Source: Nocardioides sp. SLBN-35 (lineage in GTDB: Bacteria; Actinomycetota; Actinomycetes; Propionibacteriales; Nocardioidaceae). From it: DNA of 64,000 nt. Below the pieces are notes generated by a model. That model was not told where the DNA came from. It ran no database searches and saw nothing but the letters and a program-made list of their open reading frames with translations. Position 1 is the first letter of the stretch; each line of letters starts with the position of its first letter. Shown in pieces: positions 1 through 8,077 of this stretch. Location of the stretch: the NCBI RefSeq assembly GCF_006715725.1, contig NZ_VFNU01000001.1, positions 4,092,001 through 4,156,000 of the forward strand, written 5' to 3'. The position numbers and the translations under genes are program-made.

Positions 1-59
1 CGGCGCTTGCCGATGTAGCACCACGGACACACGACGTCGGCCCAGATCTCGATACGCAC
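1..59 (-). CDS. DsbA/FrnE-family oxidoreductase, N-terminal fragment
   Basis: Only the first 19 full codons lie in the window; the gene runs off the left edge. Read from a GTG at 59 the peptide begins VRIEIWADVVCPWCYIGKRR. The CPWC active site at residues 11-14 after a short beta strand and the following YIGKRR are typical of FrnE-like DsbA proteins (2-hydroxychromene-2-carboxylate isomerase/DsbA superfamily, thioredoxin fold), usually cytoplasmic in actinobacteria. It is divergent from the ABC transporter that starts at 270. Substrate cannot be told. The start is the only in-frame candidate near the motif, and no clear ribosome binding site is seen. Confidence 0.8.
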   Translation of the reverse strand, partial: MRIEIWADVVCPWCYIGKR

Positions 60-132
60 GACGGGTGCAACGCGTCGTACCCCTGATTGCTTCCCAGGGC
101 CGGCGCGGAGCGCGGACCTGGGAAAAGTCGGT

Positions 133-173
133 GGTTGAGGTGCCGGCTGAGCTTGCGAAGCCGCCTCGAAACC
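133..173 (+). repeat. Dispersed palindromic repeat, copy 1 (GGTTGAGG...CCTCGAAACC)
   Basis: A 41-bp intergenic element starts GGTTGAGG and ends CCTCGAAACC, with an internal imperfect hairpin (GGCTGAGCTTGCGAAGCC). Three further copies with the same termini and variable inner hairpins lie at 8043-8077, 22838-22897 and 57420-57451. The rest of 60-269 holds only GC-rich small inverted repeats (for example CCCCTAGGGG near 182-191). Confidence 0.6.
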
Positions 174-269
174 CCGGCGGACCCCTAGGGGCCCCGGGGT
201 CGAGGTCAGGGGCGGGTCAAGGGATCTGCCCGAAGCGCCGAGGGGCCGGGCGGCGACAGGCTTCGGGAC

Positions 270-1205
270 ATGATCACAGTCGAGTCCCTCAGCAAGTCGT
301 ACGGCAGCTTCACCGCCGTCGACGACGTGTCGTTCACCGCCGCGCCCGGCCGCGTCACCGGGTTCCTCGGGCCCAACGGCGCCGGAAAGTCCACCACCAT
401 GCGGGTGATGGTCGGCCTGACCGCGCCCGGCAGCGGTGAGGTCCGGGTCCTCGGGCGCCGCTTCGCCGAGCTGCCCGACCCGGGCCGAGAGGTCGGCGTC
501 CTGCTGGACGCGTCGGCCCAGCACGCGGGTCGGACCGGTCGCGAGATCCTCACCATCGCCGCCCTCACCATGGGCCTGCCGCGCACCCGCGTCGACGAGA
601 TGCTCGAGCGGGTCAGCCTCACGCCGGACGAGGCCAGCCGCAGGGTCCGCAACTACTCGCTCGGCATGCGGCAGCGGCTGGGCATCGGTACGGCGCTCCT
701 CGGCAACCCCGAGGTCCTCATCCTCGACGAGCCCGCCAACGGCCTCGACCCGGCCGGCATCCGCTGGATGCGCGACCTGCTGCGCGACTTCGCCGACCAG
801 GGCGGCACCGTGCTGCTCTCCTCGCACCTACTGCACGAGATCGAGGTCATCGCCGACGACCTGGTCGTGATCGGCAACGGCCGGATCGTCGCCCAGGGCA
901 CCAAGGAAGAGCTGCTCGCCGGCGCCGGCACCCTGGTCCGGGCAGCCGACGGCAACGCCCTGGCCGGCGCGCTCGTCACCGCCGGGATCACCGCCCGGCC
1001 CACCTCCGGCGGCGCCGTGCTCGCCGAGGCCGACCTGACCCGTGTCGGCCAGGCCGCCTTCGCCGCCGGCATCGCCGTGACCGAGCTGCGCGCCGCCGAC
1101 GGCGCCGGGCTCGAGGAGATGTTCCTGGCCCTCACCGCCGAGAGCCAGCGCGAGACCGTCACCAACCAGCAGGCCACCACCACCACGCAAGGAGCAGCGG
1201 CATGA
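270..1205 (+). CDS. ABC transporter ATP-binding protein (ABC-2 type exporter)
   Basis: 311-residue ATPase. Walker A GPNGAGKS is at residues 34-41, a signature-like YSLGMRQRLG near 129-138 and Walker B VLILDEP near 148-154, followed by NGLDP. The length and the C-terminal extension after about residue 220 fit the CcmA/DrrA-like class that powers ABC-2 export of drugs, lipids or polysaccharides. The permease follows with an ATGA overlap, so the two form one transporter. The start has no clear Shine-Dalgarno; a CAGGCT hexamer sits 7 nt upstream (257-262) and may be the -10 of a leaderless message. Substrate unknown. Confidence 0.93.
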   Translation: MITVESLSKSYGSFTAVDDVSFTAAPGRVTGFLGPNGAGKSTTMRVMVGLTAPGSGEVRVLGRRFAELPDPGREVGVLLDASAQHAGRTGREILTIAALTMGLPRTRVDEMLERVSLTPDEASRRVRNYSLGMRQRLGIGTALLGNPEVLILDEPANGLDPAGIRWMRDLLRDFADQGGTVLLSSHLLHEIEVIADDLVVIGNGRIVAQGTKEELLAGAGTLVRAADGNALAGALVTAGITARPTSGGAVLAEADLTRVGQAAFAAGIAVTELRAADGAGLEEMFLALTAESQRETVTNQQATTTTQGAAA

Positions 1206-2020
1206 CCGCCACGACCATCGACGCCGCACCGGGCGTCGTACCGACCACCGAGCGGACGCGTCCCGTGCCGGCCCGGACCCCGTTCAGCCGGGTGCAGCGT
1301 GTCGAGCTGCGCAAGATGTTCGACACCCGCTCCGGCTTCTGGCTGATGGCGAGCATCGTGATCACCTCGGTGATCGCGACCACGCTCACCGTCATCCTCG
1401 GCGACCGCGACACCCTCGACTTCGAGGACTTCGCCGCCTCGATCGGCTCGCCGATGTCGATCATCCTGCCGATCATCGGCGTCCTCGCGGTCACCAGCGA
1501 GTGGAGTCAGCGCACCGCCCTGACGACCTTCACGCTCGTCCCGCAGCGTCGCCGCGTGCTCGCCGCCAAGGTGGTCAACACCCTGCTCATCGGCGCGGTC
1601 TCGATGCTCGTCGCCCTCGGCGTCGGCGCCCTCGGCAACCTGGTGACCTCCTTGATCACCGGCAACGACCCGATCTGGAACATCTCCGTCGCGACGTTCG
1701 CCCAGATCGTGCTCGCCAACGAGCTCGGCATGCTGCTCGGCCTCACCCTGGGCCTGCTCTTCCGCAACTCCCCCGCGGCGATCGTCGGCTACTTCGTGGC
1801 CATCCTGGTGCTGCCCGGCCTGTCCGGCGCGCTGGCCTCGGTCCAGGAGTGGTGGGCGGACAACGCCGGCTGGTTCGACCTCAACGAGACCCGCTTCCTG
1901 CTCTTCGACGGCGGCCTCACCAGCCACGACTGGGCGCAGCTCGGCGTCACGTCGGCGCTGTGGATCGTGCTCCCGCTCCTCATCGGAACCCGGCTGGTGC
2001 TGCGCTCCGAGGTGAAGTAG
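1202..2020 (+). CDS. ABC-2 type transporter permease
   Basis: 272-residue membrane protein with about six hydrophobic segments (for example around residues 38-57, 78-99, 118-140, 155-180, 190-205 and 245-265). The N-terminal motif VELRKMFDTRSGFW is typical of ABC-2 permeases. The start overlaps the ATPase stop by 4 bp (ATGA), indicating translational coupling. The pair probably makes an exporter, a homodimer of each subunit. A nested inverted repeat follows immediately and should terminate the transcript. No substrate can be assigned. Confidence 0.88.
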   Translation: MTATTIDAAPGVVPTTERTRPVPARTPFSRVQRVELRKMFDTRSGFWLMASIVITSVIATTLTVILGDRDTLDFEDFAASIGSPMSIILPIIGVLAVTSEWSQRTALTTFTLVPQRRRVLAAKVVNTLLIGAVSMLVALGVGALGNLVTSLITGNDPIWNISVATFAQIVLANELGMLLGLTLGLLFRNSPAAIVGYFVAILVLPGLSGALASVQEWWADNAGWFDLNETRFLLFDGGLTSHDWAQLGVTSALWIVLPLLIGTRLVLRSEVK

Positions 2021-2023
2021 CGC

Positions 2024-2134
2024 GACCCGGCACGAAGTGGTCCCGGATTTCCGCTGACCCGGCAGAAAGTGTCTCGCAAGAAAAGACACTTTCTGCCGGG
2101 TCGGCGCGGTCTACGAGCCACTTCGCGCCGGGTC
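2024..2134. terminator. Nested double inverted repeat after the ABC operon
   Basis: An inner perfect 19-bp stem (2056-2074 with 2084-2102, loop 2075-2083) is embedded in an outer 17-bp stem with one mismatch (2024-2040 with 2118-2134). Inner and outer arms are related: both begin GACCCGGCA and carry GAAGTG or GAAAGTG. No U tract follows. It lies directly after the permease stop and about 100 bp before the next gene on the same strand. Confidence 0.7.
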
Positions 2135-2227
2135 AGCGTGCAGTCAGATGCCCAACATGGGTGAGTCGCCATCAACGCGAACGTGCGAGCGTCGTGGGGT
2201 CTCGACAGACTCACTTGGGGGCCAACC

Positions 2228-5104
2228 GTGCGCAGTCGTCCTGTCCGCATCGTCCTGCTCGTCGCGGCCGTGGTGGCCGCCCTTCTCGGCGCCGCCGGCG
2301 CGGGACAGTCACCCGCGCAGGCACAGCCCGCGCACCAGCGGCTGATCCCGTCGGCGGTGCCGGCCACGACGCCCAACATCCTGGACGGCAGGACGCTGGC
2401 GATCGCCGAGGTCGGGAGCAGGGTCTTCGTGGGTGGCACGTTCACCCTCGCGCAGAACCCGGGCACGAGCGCGCAGCTGCCGACGCCGTACCTGTTCGCC
2501 TATGACCGCGGCACCGGCGTCATCGACCCGGTGTTCGCGCCGGCGCTCGACGGCAGCGTGACCGCGATCGTCGCGTCGCCGGACGGCAGCGCGCTCTACG
2601 TGGCGGGCACCTTCAAGCTCGCCGGTACGACGAAGGTCCGCAACGTCATCAAGGTCAGCACCGCTACGGGAGCGCTCGTGCCGGGGTTCAAGAACCCCAG
2701 TCCCAACGGCAGCATCCTCGACCTCGCCCTCGTGGGCGACCGGCTGCTGCTGGCCGGCACGTTCACGACGGTCGCGACCCTGCCCCGGGCCGGGCTGGCC
2801 TCGCTGAACGCGGCCACCGGCGACGTGGACGAGTACCTGAAGATCGCCGTCGACACCAACCACAACTGGCCCTCCGGTACGGCGAAGGCGCCGGTCGGCG
2901 TCGGAAAGCTGGCCGCCAGCCCCGACGGGAGCCGGCTGGTCGCGATCGGCAACTTCAAGCACGCCGACGGGCTCGACCGAGACCAGGTCGTGCTGATCCG
3001 GCTCGGCGCCGACAACGCGTACGTCGATCCCGACTGGAAGACGCTGCGCTACACACCCGCCTGCAGCAAGAACTCCTTCGACTCCTACGTGCGCGACGTC
3101 GACTACTCCCCCGACGGCTCCTATTTCGTGATCGCCTCCAGCGGCGCCGGCTACAACGGCACCCTGTGCGACTCCGCGGCGCGCTTCGACACCGCGGTCA
3201 CCGGGCAGGACGTGCAACCCACGTGGCAGGCCGCGACCGGTCAGGACTCGCTGCTCTCGGTCGCGATCGCCGACAACGTCGTCTACGTCGGCGGGCACCA
3301 GAAGTGGATGAACGCGATCCAGAGCGGCGCCGACGAGCAGGCCGGCCAGGTGCCGCGGCCCGGGCTCGCCGCGCTCGACCCGCAGAACGGCATCCCGCTG
3401 ACCTGGAACCCGGGCCGGCACCCGCGCGGCATCGGTGCCGAGGAGCTGCTGGCGACCGACAACGGCGTCTACGTCGGCAGTGACACCGAGTACATCGGCA
3501 ACGGCGAGTACCGCCGGGCCCGCCTCGCCTTCTTCCCTGTGGAAGGCGGGACGGCCCCGGTCTCCCAGGCCGACCCGGTACTGCCGCGCAGCCTCTACCG
3601 GCTCTCGGGGAGCACGGTCACCACCCGCCAGTTCTCGGGCAGCTCGATCACCGCGCCGAGCACGGTCACGACCACGGGCGGGGCCAGCTGGAACAACGTG
3701 CGGGGCGCGTTCATGGTCGGCTCCAAGCTGGTCTACGGCTCGACCGACAACAAGCTGCACTACCGCACCTTCGACGGCACGGCGTTCGGGCCGGACAACG
3801 TGATCGACCCCTACAACGACCCGTACTGGAGCAGTGTGACGACCAGCGGCGGTACGCAGACCTACCGCGGCCGGGTCCCCAACGTGTACGCACAGCTGTC
3901 CAACGTGACCGGCATGGCGTACGCCGACGGCCGGCTCTACTACACCCGCAGCCTGCAGGGAAAGGTGTTCTGGCGCTGGTTCTCGCCGCAGAGCCTGATC
4001 GTCGGGGCGGCGGAGTTCACCGTCCCGTCGTCGAACTTCCCCCTGCTCCAGGACGTCCGCAACCTGGTGTACGCCGACGGTCAGCTCTGGGCCGGCATGT
4101 CGACCAACCAGCTGTGGCGCCTGCCCGTCGCGGACGGCGTCACCAGTGGCGCCTGGACCCGGGTCAGCGGCAGCGGCATCGACACCAGCCCGGTGTGGTC
4201 GAGCGGCACCATGTTCCTCGGACCGCTCGCCAACCAGGTGCCGACCGCCGCGTTCACCCCGTCCTGCTCGGGCCAGTCCTGCTCCTTCGACGGCAGCGGC
4301 TCGACCGACCCCGACGGCACGATCACCTCGTGGGCGTGGACCTTCGGCGACGGCGGCACCGCGACCGGCGCCCAGCCCAACCACGTGTACGCCGCGCCGG
4401 GCAGCTACCCGGTCACGCTGACCGTGACCGACGAGAGCGGAGGCACCGGCACCACGACGCAGTCCGTCGATATCCAGGGCGGCACCAGCCAGGTCGGGTA
4501 CCGCGACTCGACCGGCAAGGTCACCAACGCGACGAGCATCGTCTCGCCGATCCCCGCGACCGCGCAGGCCGGTGACGGCCTGGTCGCCGTGGTCTCGGCG
4601 GCCACGACCGTCGTACCGACGGCGCCGGCGGGCTGGACCCAGGTCGGAGCACCGGTCGCCACCGACGCGATGACGACGGTGGTCTGGCAGCGGGTGGCCG
4701 CGGCCGACGACGCGGGGCGCAACGTCACCGTCGGCTTCGGTGCCACGGCGGTGAAGGCGACGCTGAGCGTGCTGGCCTACTCGGGCACCGACCCGGGCGG
4801 CCCCGTCGCCGCCGTCGCCGGGCTCGCCGAGTCGGCCGCGACGACCACCCACCACAGTCCGCTGGTCGCCACGCCCGGCAACTGGGTGGTGACCGTGTGG
4901 GCCGACCGCTCCTCGACGACCACGGCCTTCGCCGAGCCCGTGGGCTCGTCGATGCGGCAGCGCCTGATCGGCGCCGGCGGCGGCCACACCGACCAGCTCG
5001 TCGCCGACAGCGGCGGACCTGTGGCCGCCGGTCAGTACGGGGACCAGGTCGCGACCGCCGACGCGGCCGCGAAGGGGACCAGCGTCACGATCGCGCTGCA
5101 CTGA
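2228..5104 (+). CDS. Secreted PKD-domain protein with N-terminal repeat (propeller-like) region
   Basis: About 958 residues from the GTG at 2228. That start is preferred over an upstream GTG at 2183 because it puts the signal peptide at the N-terminus: VRSRPVRIVLLV, then an Ala-rich core and cleavage near AQA. Residues about 40-480 contain repeated segments of the type 'VFVGGTF', 'LYVAGTF', 'LLLAGTF', which suggests a beta-propeller. A PKD domain lies near residues 675-755 (SGSTDPDG, WTFGDGG, YPVTLTVTD). A further beta-rich C-terminal domain of about 200 residues follows. No catalytic motif or sorting signal is visible, so it is probably an extracellular binding or structural protein. Confidence 0.8.
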   Translation: MRSRPVRIVLLVAAVVAALLGAAGAGQSPAQAQPAHQRLIPSAVPATTPNILDGRTLAIAEVGSRVFVGGTFTLAQNPGTSAQLPTPYLFAYDRGTGVIDPVFAPALDGSVTAIVASPDGSALYVAGTFKLAGTTKVRNVIKVSTATGALVPGFKNPSPNGSILDLALVGDRLLLAGTFTTVATLPRAGLASLNAATGDVDEYLKIAVDTNHNWPSGTAKAPVGVGKLAASPDGSRLVAIGNFKHADGLDRDQVVLIRLGADNAYVDPDWKTLRYTPACSKNSFDSYVRDVDYSPDGSYFVIASSGAGYNGTLCDSAARFDTAVTGQDVQPTWQAATGQDSLLSVAIADNVVYVGGHQKWMNAIQSGADEQAGQVPRPGLAALDPQNGIPLTWNPGRHPRGIGAEELLATDNGVYVGSDTEYIGNGEYRRARLAFFPVEGGTAPVSQADPVLPRSLYRLSGSTVTTRQFSGSSITAPSTVTTTGGASWNNVRGAFMVGSKLVYGSTDNKLHYRTFDGTAFGPDNVIDPYNDPYWSSVTTSGGTQTYRGRVPNVYAQLSNVTGMAYADGRLYYTRSLQGKVFWRWFSPQSLIVGAAEFTVPSSNFPLLQDVRNLVYADGQLWAGMSTNQLWRLPVADGVTSGAWTRVSGSGIDTSPVWSSGTMFLGPLANQVPTAAFTPSCSGQSCSFDGSGSTDPDGTITSWAWTFGDGGTATGAQPNHVYAAPGSYPVTLTVTDESGGTGTTTQSVDIQGGTSQVGYRDSTGKVTNATSIVSPIPATAQAGDGLVAVVSAATTVVPTAPAGWTQVGAPVATDAMTTVVWQRVAAADDAGRNVTVGFGATAVKATLSVLAYSGTDPGGPVAAVAGLAESAATTTHHSPLVATPGNWVVTVWADRSSTTTAFAEPVGSSMRQRLIGAGGGHTDQLVADSGGPVAAGQYGDQVATADAAAKGTSVTIALH

Positions 5105-5117
5105 CGTCTCCCTGCGC

Positions 5118-5165
5118 TAACGTCATTCGTTCCGTGGGCGCGCGCCCACGGAACGAATGACGTTA
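5118..5165. terminator. 48-bp perfect palindrome
   Basis: TAACGTCATTCGTTCCGTGG begins a palindrome whose two 24-nt halves are exact reverse complements, with no loop bases. It starts 14 nt after the PKD protein stop and ends 10 nt before the EamA gene start. It is probably a U-less terminator, though it could also bind a dimeric protein or form a cruciform. Confidence 0.7.
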
Positions 5166-5175
5166 CGGAGCGCAC

Positions 5176-5610
5176 ATGGAGCTGACCTCGGCCTGGTGGT
5201 TCTGGGCACTGCTGTCGGCGGTCTTCGCGGCCCTGACGGCGGTCTTCGCCAAGGTGGGCGTGAAGGACATCGACTCCGACGTCGCGACCTTCGTCCGCAC
5301 CGTGGTCATCCTCGTGACGCTCGGCCTGATCCTGCTGGCACTGGGCAAGTTCCACTCCCCCGGTGAGGTCGGCGCCCGGACCTGGGTGTTCCTGGTGCTC
5401 TCCGGCCTCGCCACCGGCGCGTCCTGGATCTGCTACTTCCGCGCCCTCAAGGTCGGCGACGCCTCACTCGTCGCTCCGGTCGACAAGCTGAGCGTCGTGC
5501 TCGTCGCGATCTTCGGTGCGACGCTGCTCGGCGAGCGGCTCTCGCTCCTGCAATGGGGTGGGGTCGCGCTGGTCGGCGCGGGCGCGGTGCTGCTGGTGGT
5601 CAGCGGCTGA
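5176..5610 (+). CDS. Half-size EamA/DMT-superfamily membrane protein
   Basis: 144 residues with four or five hydrophobic helices (about 7-24, 40-58, 70-86, 95-113, 121-142). The C-terminal part has the EamA pattern (FRALKVGDASLVAPVDKLS then GERLSLLQWGGVALVGAGAVLL). Full-length DMT exporters carry two such repeats (about 290-300 residues); this is a single repeat that would need to dimerise. GGAG at 5167-5170 gives a Shine-Dalgarno 5 nt before ATG. Its stop abuts the stop of the convergent VOC gene with no gap. Substrate unknown. Confidence 0.85.
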   Translation: MELTSAWWFWALLSAVFAALTAVFAKVGVKDIDSDVATFVRTVVILVTLGLILLALGKFHSPGEVGARTWVFLVLSGLATGASWICYFRALKVGDASLVAPVDKLSVVLVAIFGATLLGERLSLLQWGGVALVGAGAVLLVVSG

Positions 5611-6003
5611 TCAGCGACTGAACAGGCAGAAGGTGTGGCCCGCCGGGTCGACGTAGACCCGCAGCGGCTCGTCGGGGTCGTCGGACTGGTCGAAGCGGAC
5701 GACGGCGCCCAGCTCGAGGGCGCGCTGGTGGTTGTCCTCGAGGTCGGCGCGGTCGTCGACCTGGAAGTCCAGGTGCAGCTGCTGCGCCACCTCGGCGCTC
5801 GGCCAGGTCGTGGCGGGGAGCTCGTCGACCTGCTGGAAGGACAGTCGCTCCCCGGCGGGACCGACGATCGAGCGCCAGTCGGTGAACTCCTCGATCTCGA
5901 ACCCCTCGGGATAGGACCAACCGAGGAGGCGGCGGTAGAACTCAGCCAGCGTGGGGACGTCGGTGGTGTCGAGGACGGTGCTGCGCAGTCGTGGGTAGCC
6001 CAT
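5611..6003 (-). CDS. VOC (glyoxalase/dioxygenase-like) family protein
   Basis: 130 residues with the VOC fold: a first beta-alpha-beta motif (LDTTDVPTLAEFYRRLLGW) and a second ending in VYVDPAGHTFCLF, the place where family metal ligands (His/Glu) normally lie. QQLHLDFQVDD in the middle supplies a possible metal-binding His. This fits the small actinobacterial glyoxalase-like group, which includes resistance proteins and enzymes, so the reaction is not assignable. Upstream on the same strand is an XRE regulator. A CCGACA hexamer tandem repeat separates the two genes. Confidence 0.85.
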   Translation of the reverse strand: MGYPRLRSTVLDTTDVPTLAEFYRRLLGWSYPEGFEIEEFTDWRSIVGPAGERLSFQQVDELPATTWPSAEVAQQLHLDFQVDDRADLEDNHQRALELGAVVRFDQSDDPDEPLRVYVDPAGHTFCLFSR

Positions 6004-6024
6004 GGAGCCACCGTGCCACGGGAC

Positions 6025-6059
<35 letters not shown>

Positions 6060-6073
6060 TGGTCCGGCCAGGT

Positions 6074-6367
6074 TCAGCGGGCGTCGGTCAGGTCCGGGTC
6101 GAAGTCGGGAAGCAGTCCGGCCAGGGGTACGTCGAGGACCTGGCTCAGCGAGACCAGGGTCAGCAGCTGCGGGTTCATCGGCGTACCGGGCCGGGACTCG
6201 CCCTTCTCGTACTTCTGGTAGGTGAAGCCGGCGATCCCGGCGAGATGGGCGACCCGTTCCTGGCTGAAGCCGCTCGCCATCCGCGCCCGCTGGAGGTTGA
6301 GGCCGAGCTCGCGCGCATAGGCCTGCCAGCTGATGTCCGCGCGCCTGCTCGCCACGCCCACCATCAT
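6074..6367 (-). CDS. XRE-family helix-turn-helix transcriptional regulator
   Basis: About 97 residues from the ATG at 6367; an upstream ATG at 6412 would add 15 residues and the choice is not firm. A Cro/C1-type HTH is clear: LGLNLQRARMASGFSQERVAHLAGI followed by TYQKYEKGES, then a second segment (NPQLLTLVSLSQVLDVPLAGLLP) typical of the fifth helix. It sits upstream of and co-directional with the VOC gene and may control it or itself. No further sensor domain is present. Confidence 0.85.
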   Translation of the reverse strand: MMVGVASRRADISWQAYARELGLNLQRARMASGFSQERVAHLAGIAGFTYQKYEKGESRPGTPMNPQLLTLVSLSQVLDVPLAGLLPDFDPDLTDAR

Positions 6368-6509
6368 CCCCGTATGGCCACCTCGCAGCGACCATACTGA
6401 TATGGCATTCACGTCGCCCCGAGGGCTGTGGAGAAGGGATCGGCCGACGGCGCGTTGCGTCGGACGCGAGCCCTAGGCTCCATCGCGACGAGGGCAGGAG
6501 ATCTTGGGA

Positions 6510-6893
6510 GTGAGGCGCATGATGGCAGCCGACGACCCCACGGGGACGCCCGGGGCGGACCCACCGCGGCCGTCCTGGCTGACCGGCCCCTGCCCAGGGT
6601 GGTGCACCCGGCAGCACGCCGAGGACGACCATCCCGAGGACCGCTACCACCAGAGCCAGCCGACGTTGGCCGCCGCGATCGCCGGGACGGGCGACGCCGT
6701 ACCCGTGACCGCGTCCCTACTGCCGGCCACCCTCGCCGCGCGCGCCGGCCGGTACGCCGACGACGACCTCACCTGGCTCGTCGTCGAGCCGCTCGAGGGC
6801 CGGCCCTACCTGGTGATCACCGCCGCGTCGGCCCGTGGGCTCGTCCACGTCCTCCAGGAGCAGCTGCGCGGCCTCGACGCCGAGGCGGGCTGA
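6510..6893 (+). CDS. Small DUF6907-like protein of unknown function
   Basis: About 127 residues from a GTG at 6510 that is 9 nt after AGGAG (6496-6500). ATG codons at 6519 and 6522 are alternatives. The N-terminal motif CPGWCTRQHAEDDHPEDRYHQS, with two Cys and several His/Asp residues, resembles the CPxWC...H pattern I associate with DUF6907 proteins of Streptomyces and relatives; a metal site is possible. A C-terminal region (DDDLTWLVVEP, YLVITAASARGLVHVLQEQL) looks like a small alpha/beta fold. Function unknown. Confidence 0.7.
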   Translation: MRRMMAADDPTGTPGADPPRPSWLTGPCPGWCTRQHAEDDHPEDRYHQSQPTLAAAIAGTGDAVPVTASLLPATLAARAGRYADDDLTWLVVEPLEGRPYLVITAASARGLVHVLQEQLRGLDAEAG

Positions 6894-6915
6894 GCCGCGA
6901 GGGCACCGGACGCGG

Positions 6916-6949
6916 AACGCCCCCGGATCCGAGTGGATCCGGGGGCGTT
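6916..6949. terminator. Bidirectional hairpin terminator
   Basis: Perfect 15-bp stem (AACGCCCCCGGATCC, 6916-6930, with 6935-6949) and a GAGT loop, between the convergent ends of the small protein gene (6893) and ilvC (6961). There is no long U tract on either strand. Confidence 0.85.
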
Positions 6950-6960
6950 AGGCACGTGGG

Positions 6961-7986
6961 TCAGCGCGCGGCCGAGCCCTCGGTGTAGTCGTCGTCGGTG
7001 TGCGCCCACGAGAAGTGCGAGCGCAGGGTGCGGCCGACGGCCTCGATCGGGTGCTGGGCACCCTTCTCGCGCAGCGCCGTGAACTCCGGCGCGCCGGCGT
7101 CCTGGTCGGCGATGAAGCGCTCGGCGAACGCGCCGCTCTGGATGTCGGCGAGGACGGCCTGCATGTTCTCCTTGACCCGGGGGTCGATGACGCGCGGGCC
7201 CGAGACGTAGTCGCCGTACTCGGCGGTGTCGGAGACCGACCAGCGCTGCTTGGCGATGCCGCCCTCCCACATCAGGTCGACGATGAGCTTGAGCTCGTGG
7301 AGGACCTCGAAGTAGGCGATCTCGCCCTGGTAGCCGGCCTCGGTGAGGGTCTCGTAGCCGTACTGGATCAGCTGCGAGACACCACCGCACAGGACCGACT
7401 GCTCACCGAACAGGTCGGTCTCGGTCTCCTCGGTGAAGGTGGTCTTGATGACGCCGGCGCGGGTGCCGCCGATGCCCTTCGCGTAGGACTTCGCGAGGTC
7501 CCAGGCCTTGCCCGAGGCGTCCTGCTCGACGGCGATGATGTCCGGGATGCCGCGGCCGGCGACGTACTCGCGGCGCACGGTGTGGCCCGGGGCCTTCGGG
7601 GCGACCAGGATGACGTCGACGCCGGCCGGGGGCTGGATGTAGCCGAAGCGGATGTTGAAGCCGTGGCCGAAGACCAGGGTGTCGCCCTCGGCGAGCGCCG
7701 GCGCGATGTCGTCGGCGTACAGGTGGCGCTGCACCTGGTCGGGGGCGAGGATGACGATGACGTCGGCCTCCTCCGCGGCCTCGCGCGGGGTGAGGACACG
7801 CAGGCCCTCCTCCTCGGCCTTGGCGCGGCTCTTCGAGCCCTCCTTGAGGCCGACGCGGACGTCGACACCGGAGTCGCGCAGGTTCAGCGCGTGCGCGTGG
7901 CCCTGGCTGCCGTAACCGATGACGGCGACGTGCTTGCCCTGGATGAGGGACAGGTCGGCGTCGTCGTCGTAGTAGATCTCAGCCAC
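6961..7986 (-). CDS. ilvC: Ketol-acid reductoisomerase (NADP+)
   Basis: 341 residues, the normal length of a class I (short) KARI, which converts acetolactate or acetohydroxybutyrate to dihydroxy acids in Val/Leu/Ile synthesis. The N-terminal Rossmann motif is GYGSQGHAHALN. Diagnostic C-terminal metal and substrate motifs are present (DLFGEQSVLCGG, YFEVLHELKLIVDLMWEGG). The GTG at 7986 is chosen because it precedes the conserved AEIYYDDDADLS N-terminus and has AAGGAG about 9 nt upstream. It is the last gene of ilvB-ilvN-ilvC, after an 85-nt gap that holds a dispersed repeat. Confidence 0.97.
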   Translation of the reverse strand: MAEIYYDDDADLSLIQGKHVAVIGYGSQGHAHALNLRDSGVDVRVGLKEGSKSRAKAEEEGLRVLTPREAAEEADVIVILAPDQVQRHLYADDIAPALAEGDTLVFGHGFNIRFGYIQPPAGVDVILVAPKAPGHTVRREYVAGRGIPDIIAVEQDASGKAWDLAKSYAKGIGGTRAGVIKTTFTEETETDLFGEQSVLCGGVSQLIQYGYETLTEAGYQGEIAYFEVLHELKLIVDLMWEGGIAKQRWSVSDTAEYGDYVSGPRVIDPRVKENMQAVLADIQSGAFAERFIADQDAGAPEFTALREKGAQHPIEAVGRTLRSHFSWAHTDDDYTEGSAAR

Positions 7987-8042
7987 GTCGGGCTTCTCCT
8001 TGCTGGTTGGGGTGGTGATGGGGTTGGTCTGCTGGTTCCCGG

Positions 8043-8077
8043 GGTTTCGAGACGGTCGCTGCGCGACCTCCTCAACC
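8043..8077 (-). repeat. Dispersed palindromic repeat, copy 2
   Basis: On the minus strand it reads GGTTGAGG, then a hairpin GGTCGCGCAGCGACC, then TCTCGAAACC: the same termini as copies at 133, 22838 and 57420. It overlaps the last codons and stop of ilvN and sits in the ilvN-ilvC gap, so it is transcribed and could act as an RNA stabiliser or partial terminator between the genes. Confidence 0.7.

Noticed and set aside
653..2089. Long antisense open frame opposite the ABC transporter (also 2309-5101, 14094-15491, 19985-22843, 34077-34703, 58868-62785 and similar).
   Set aside because: Frames are opened by high GC; the products are low-complexity Arg/Gly/Ala sequences without domains, while the sense frames encode recognisable proteins.
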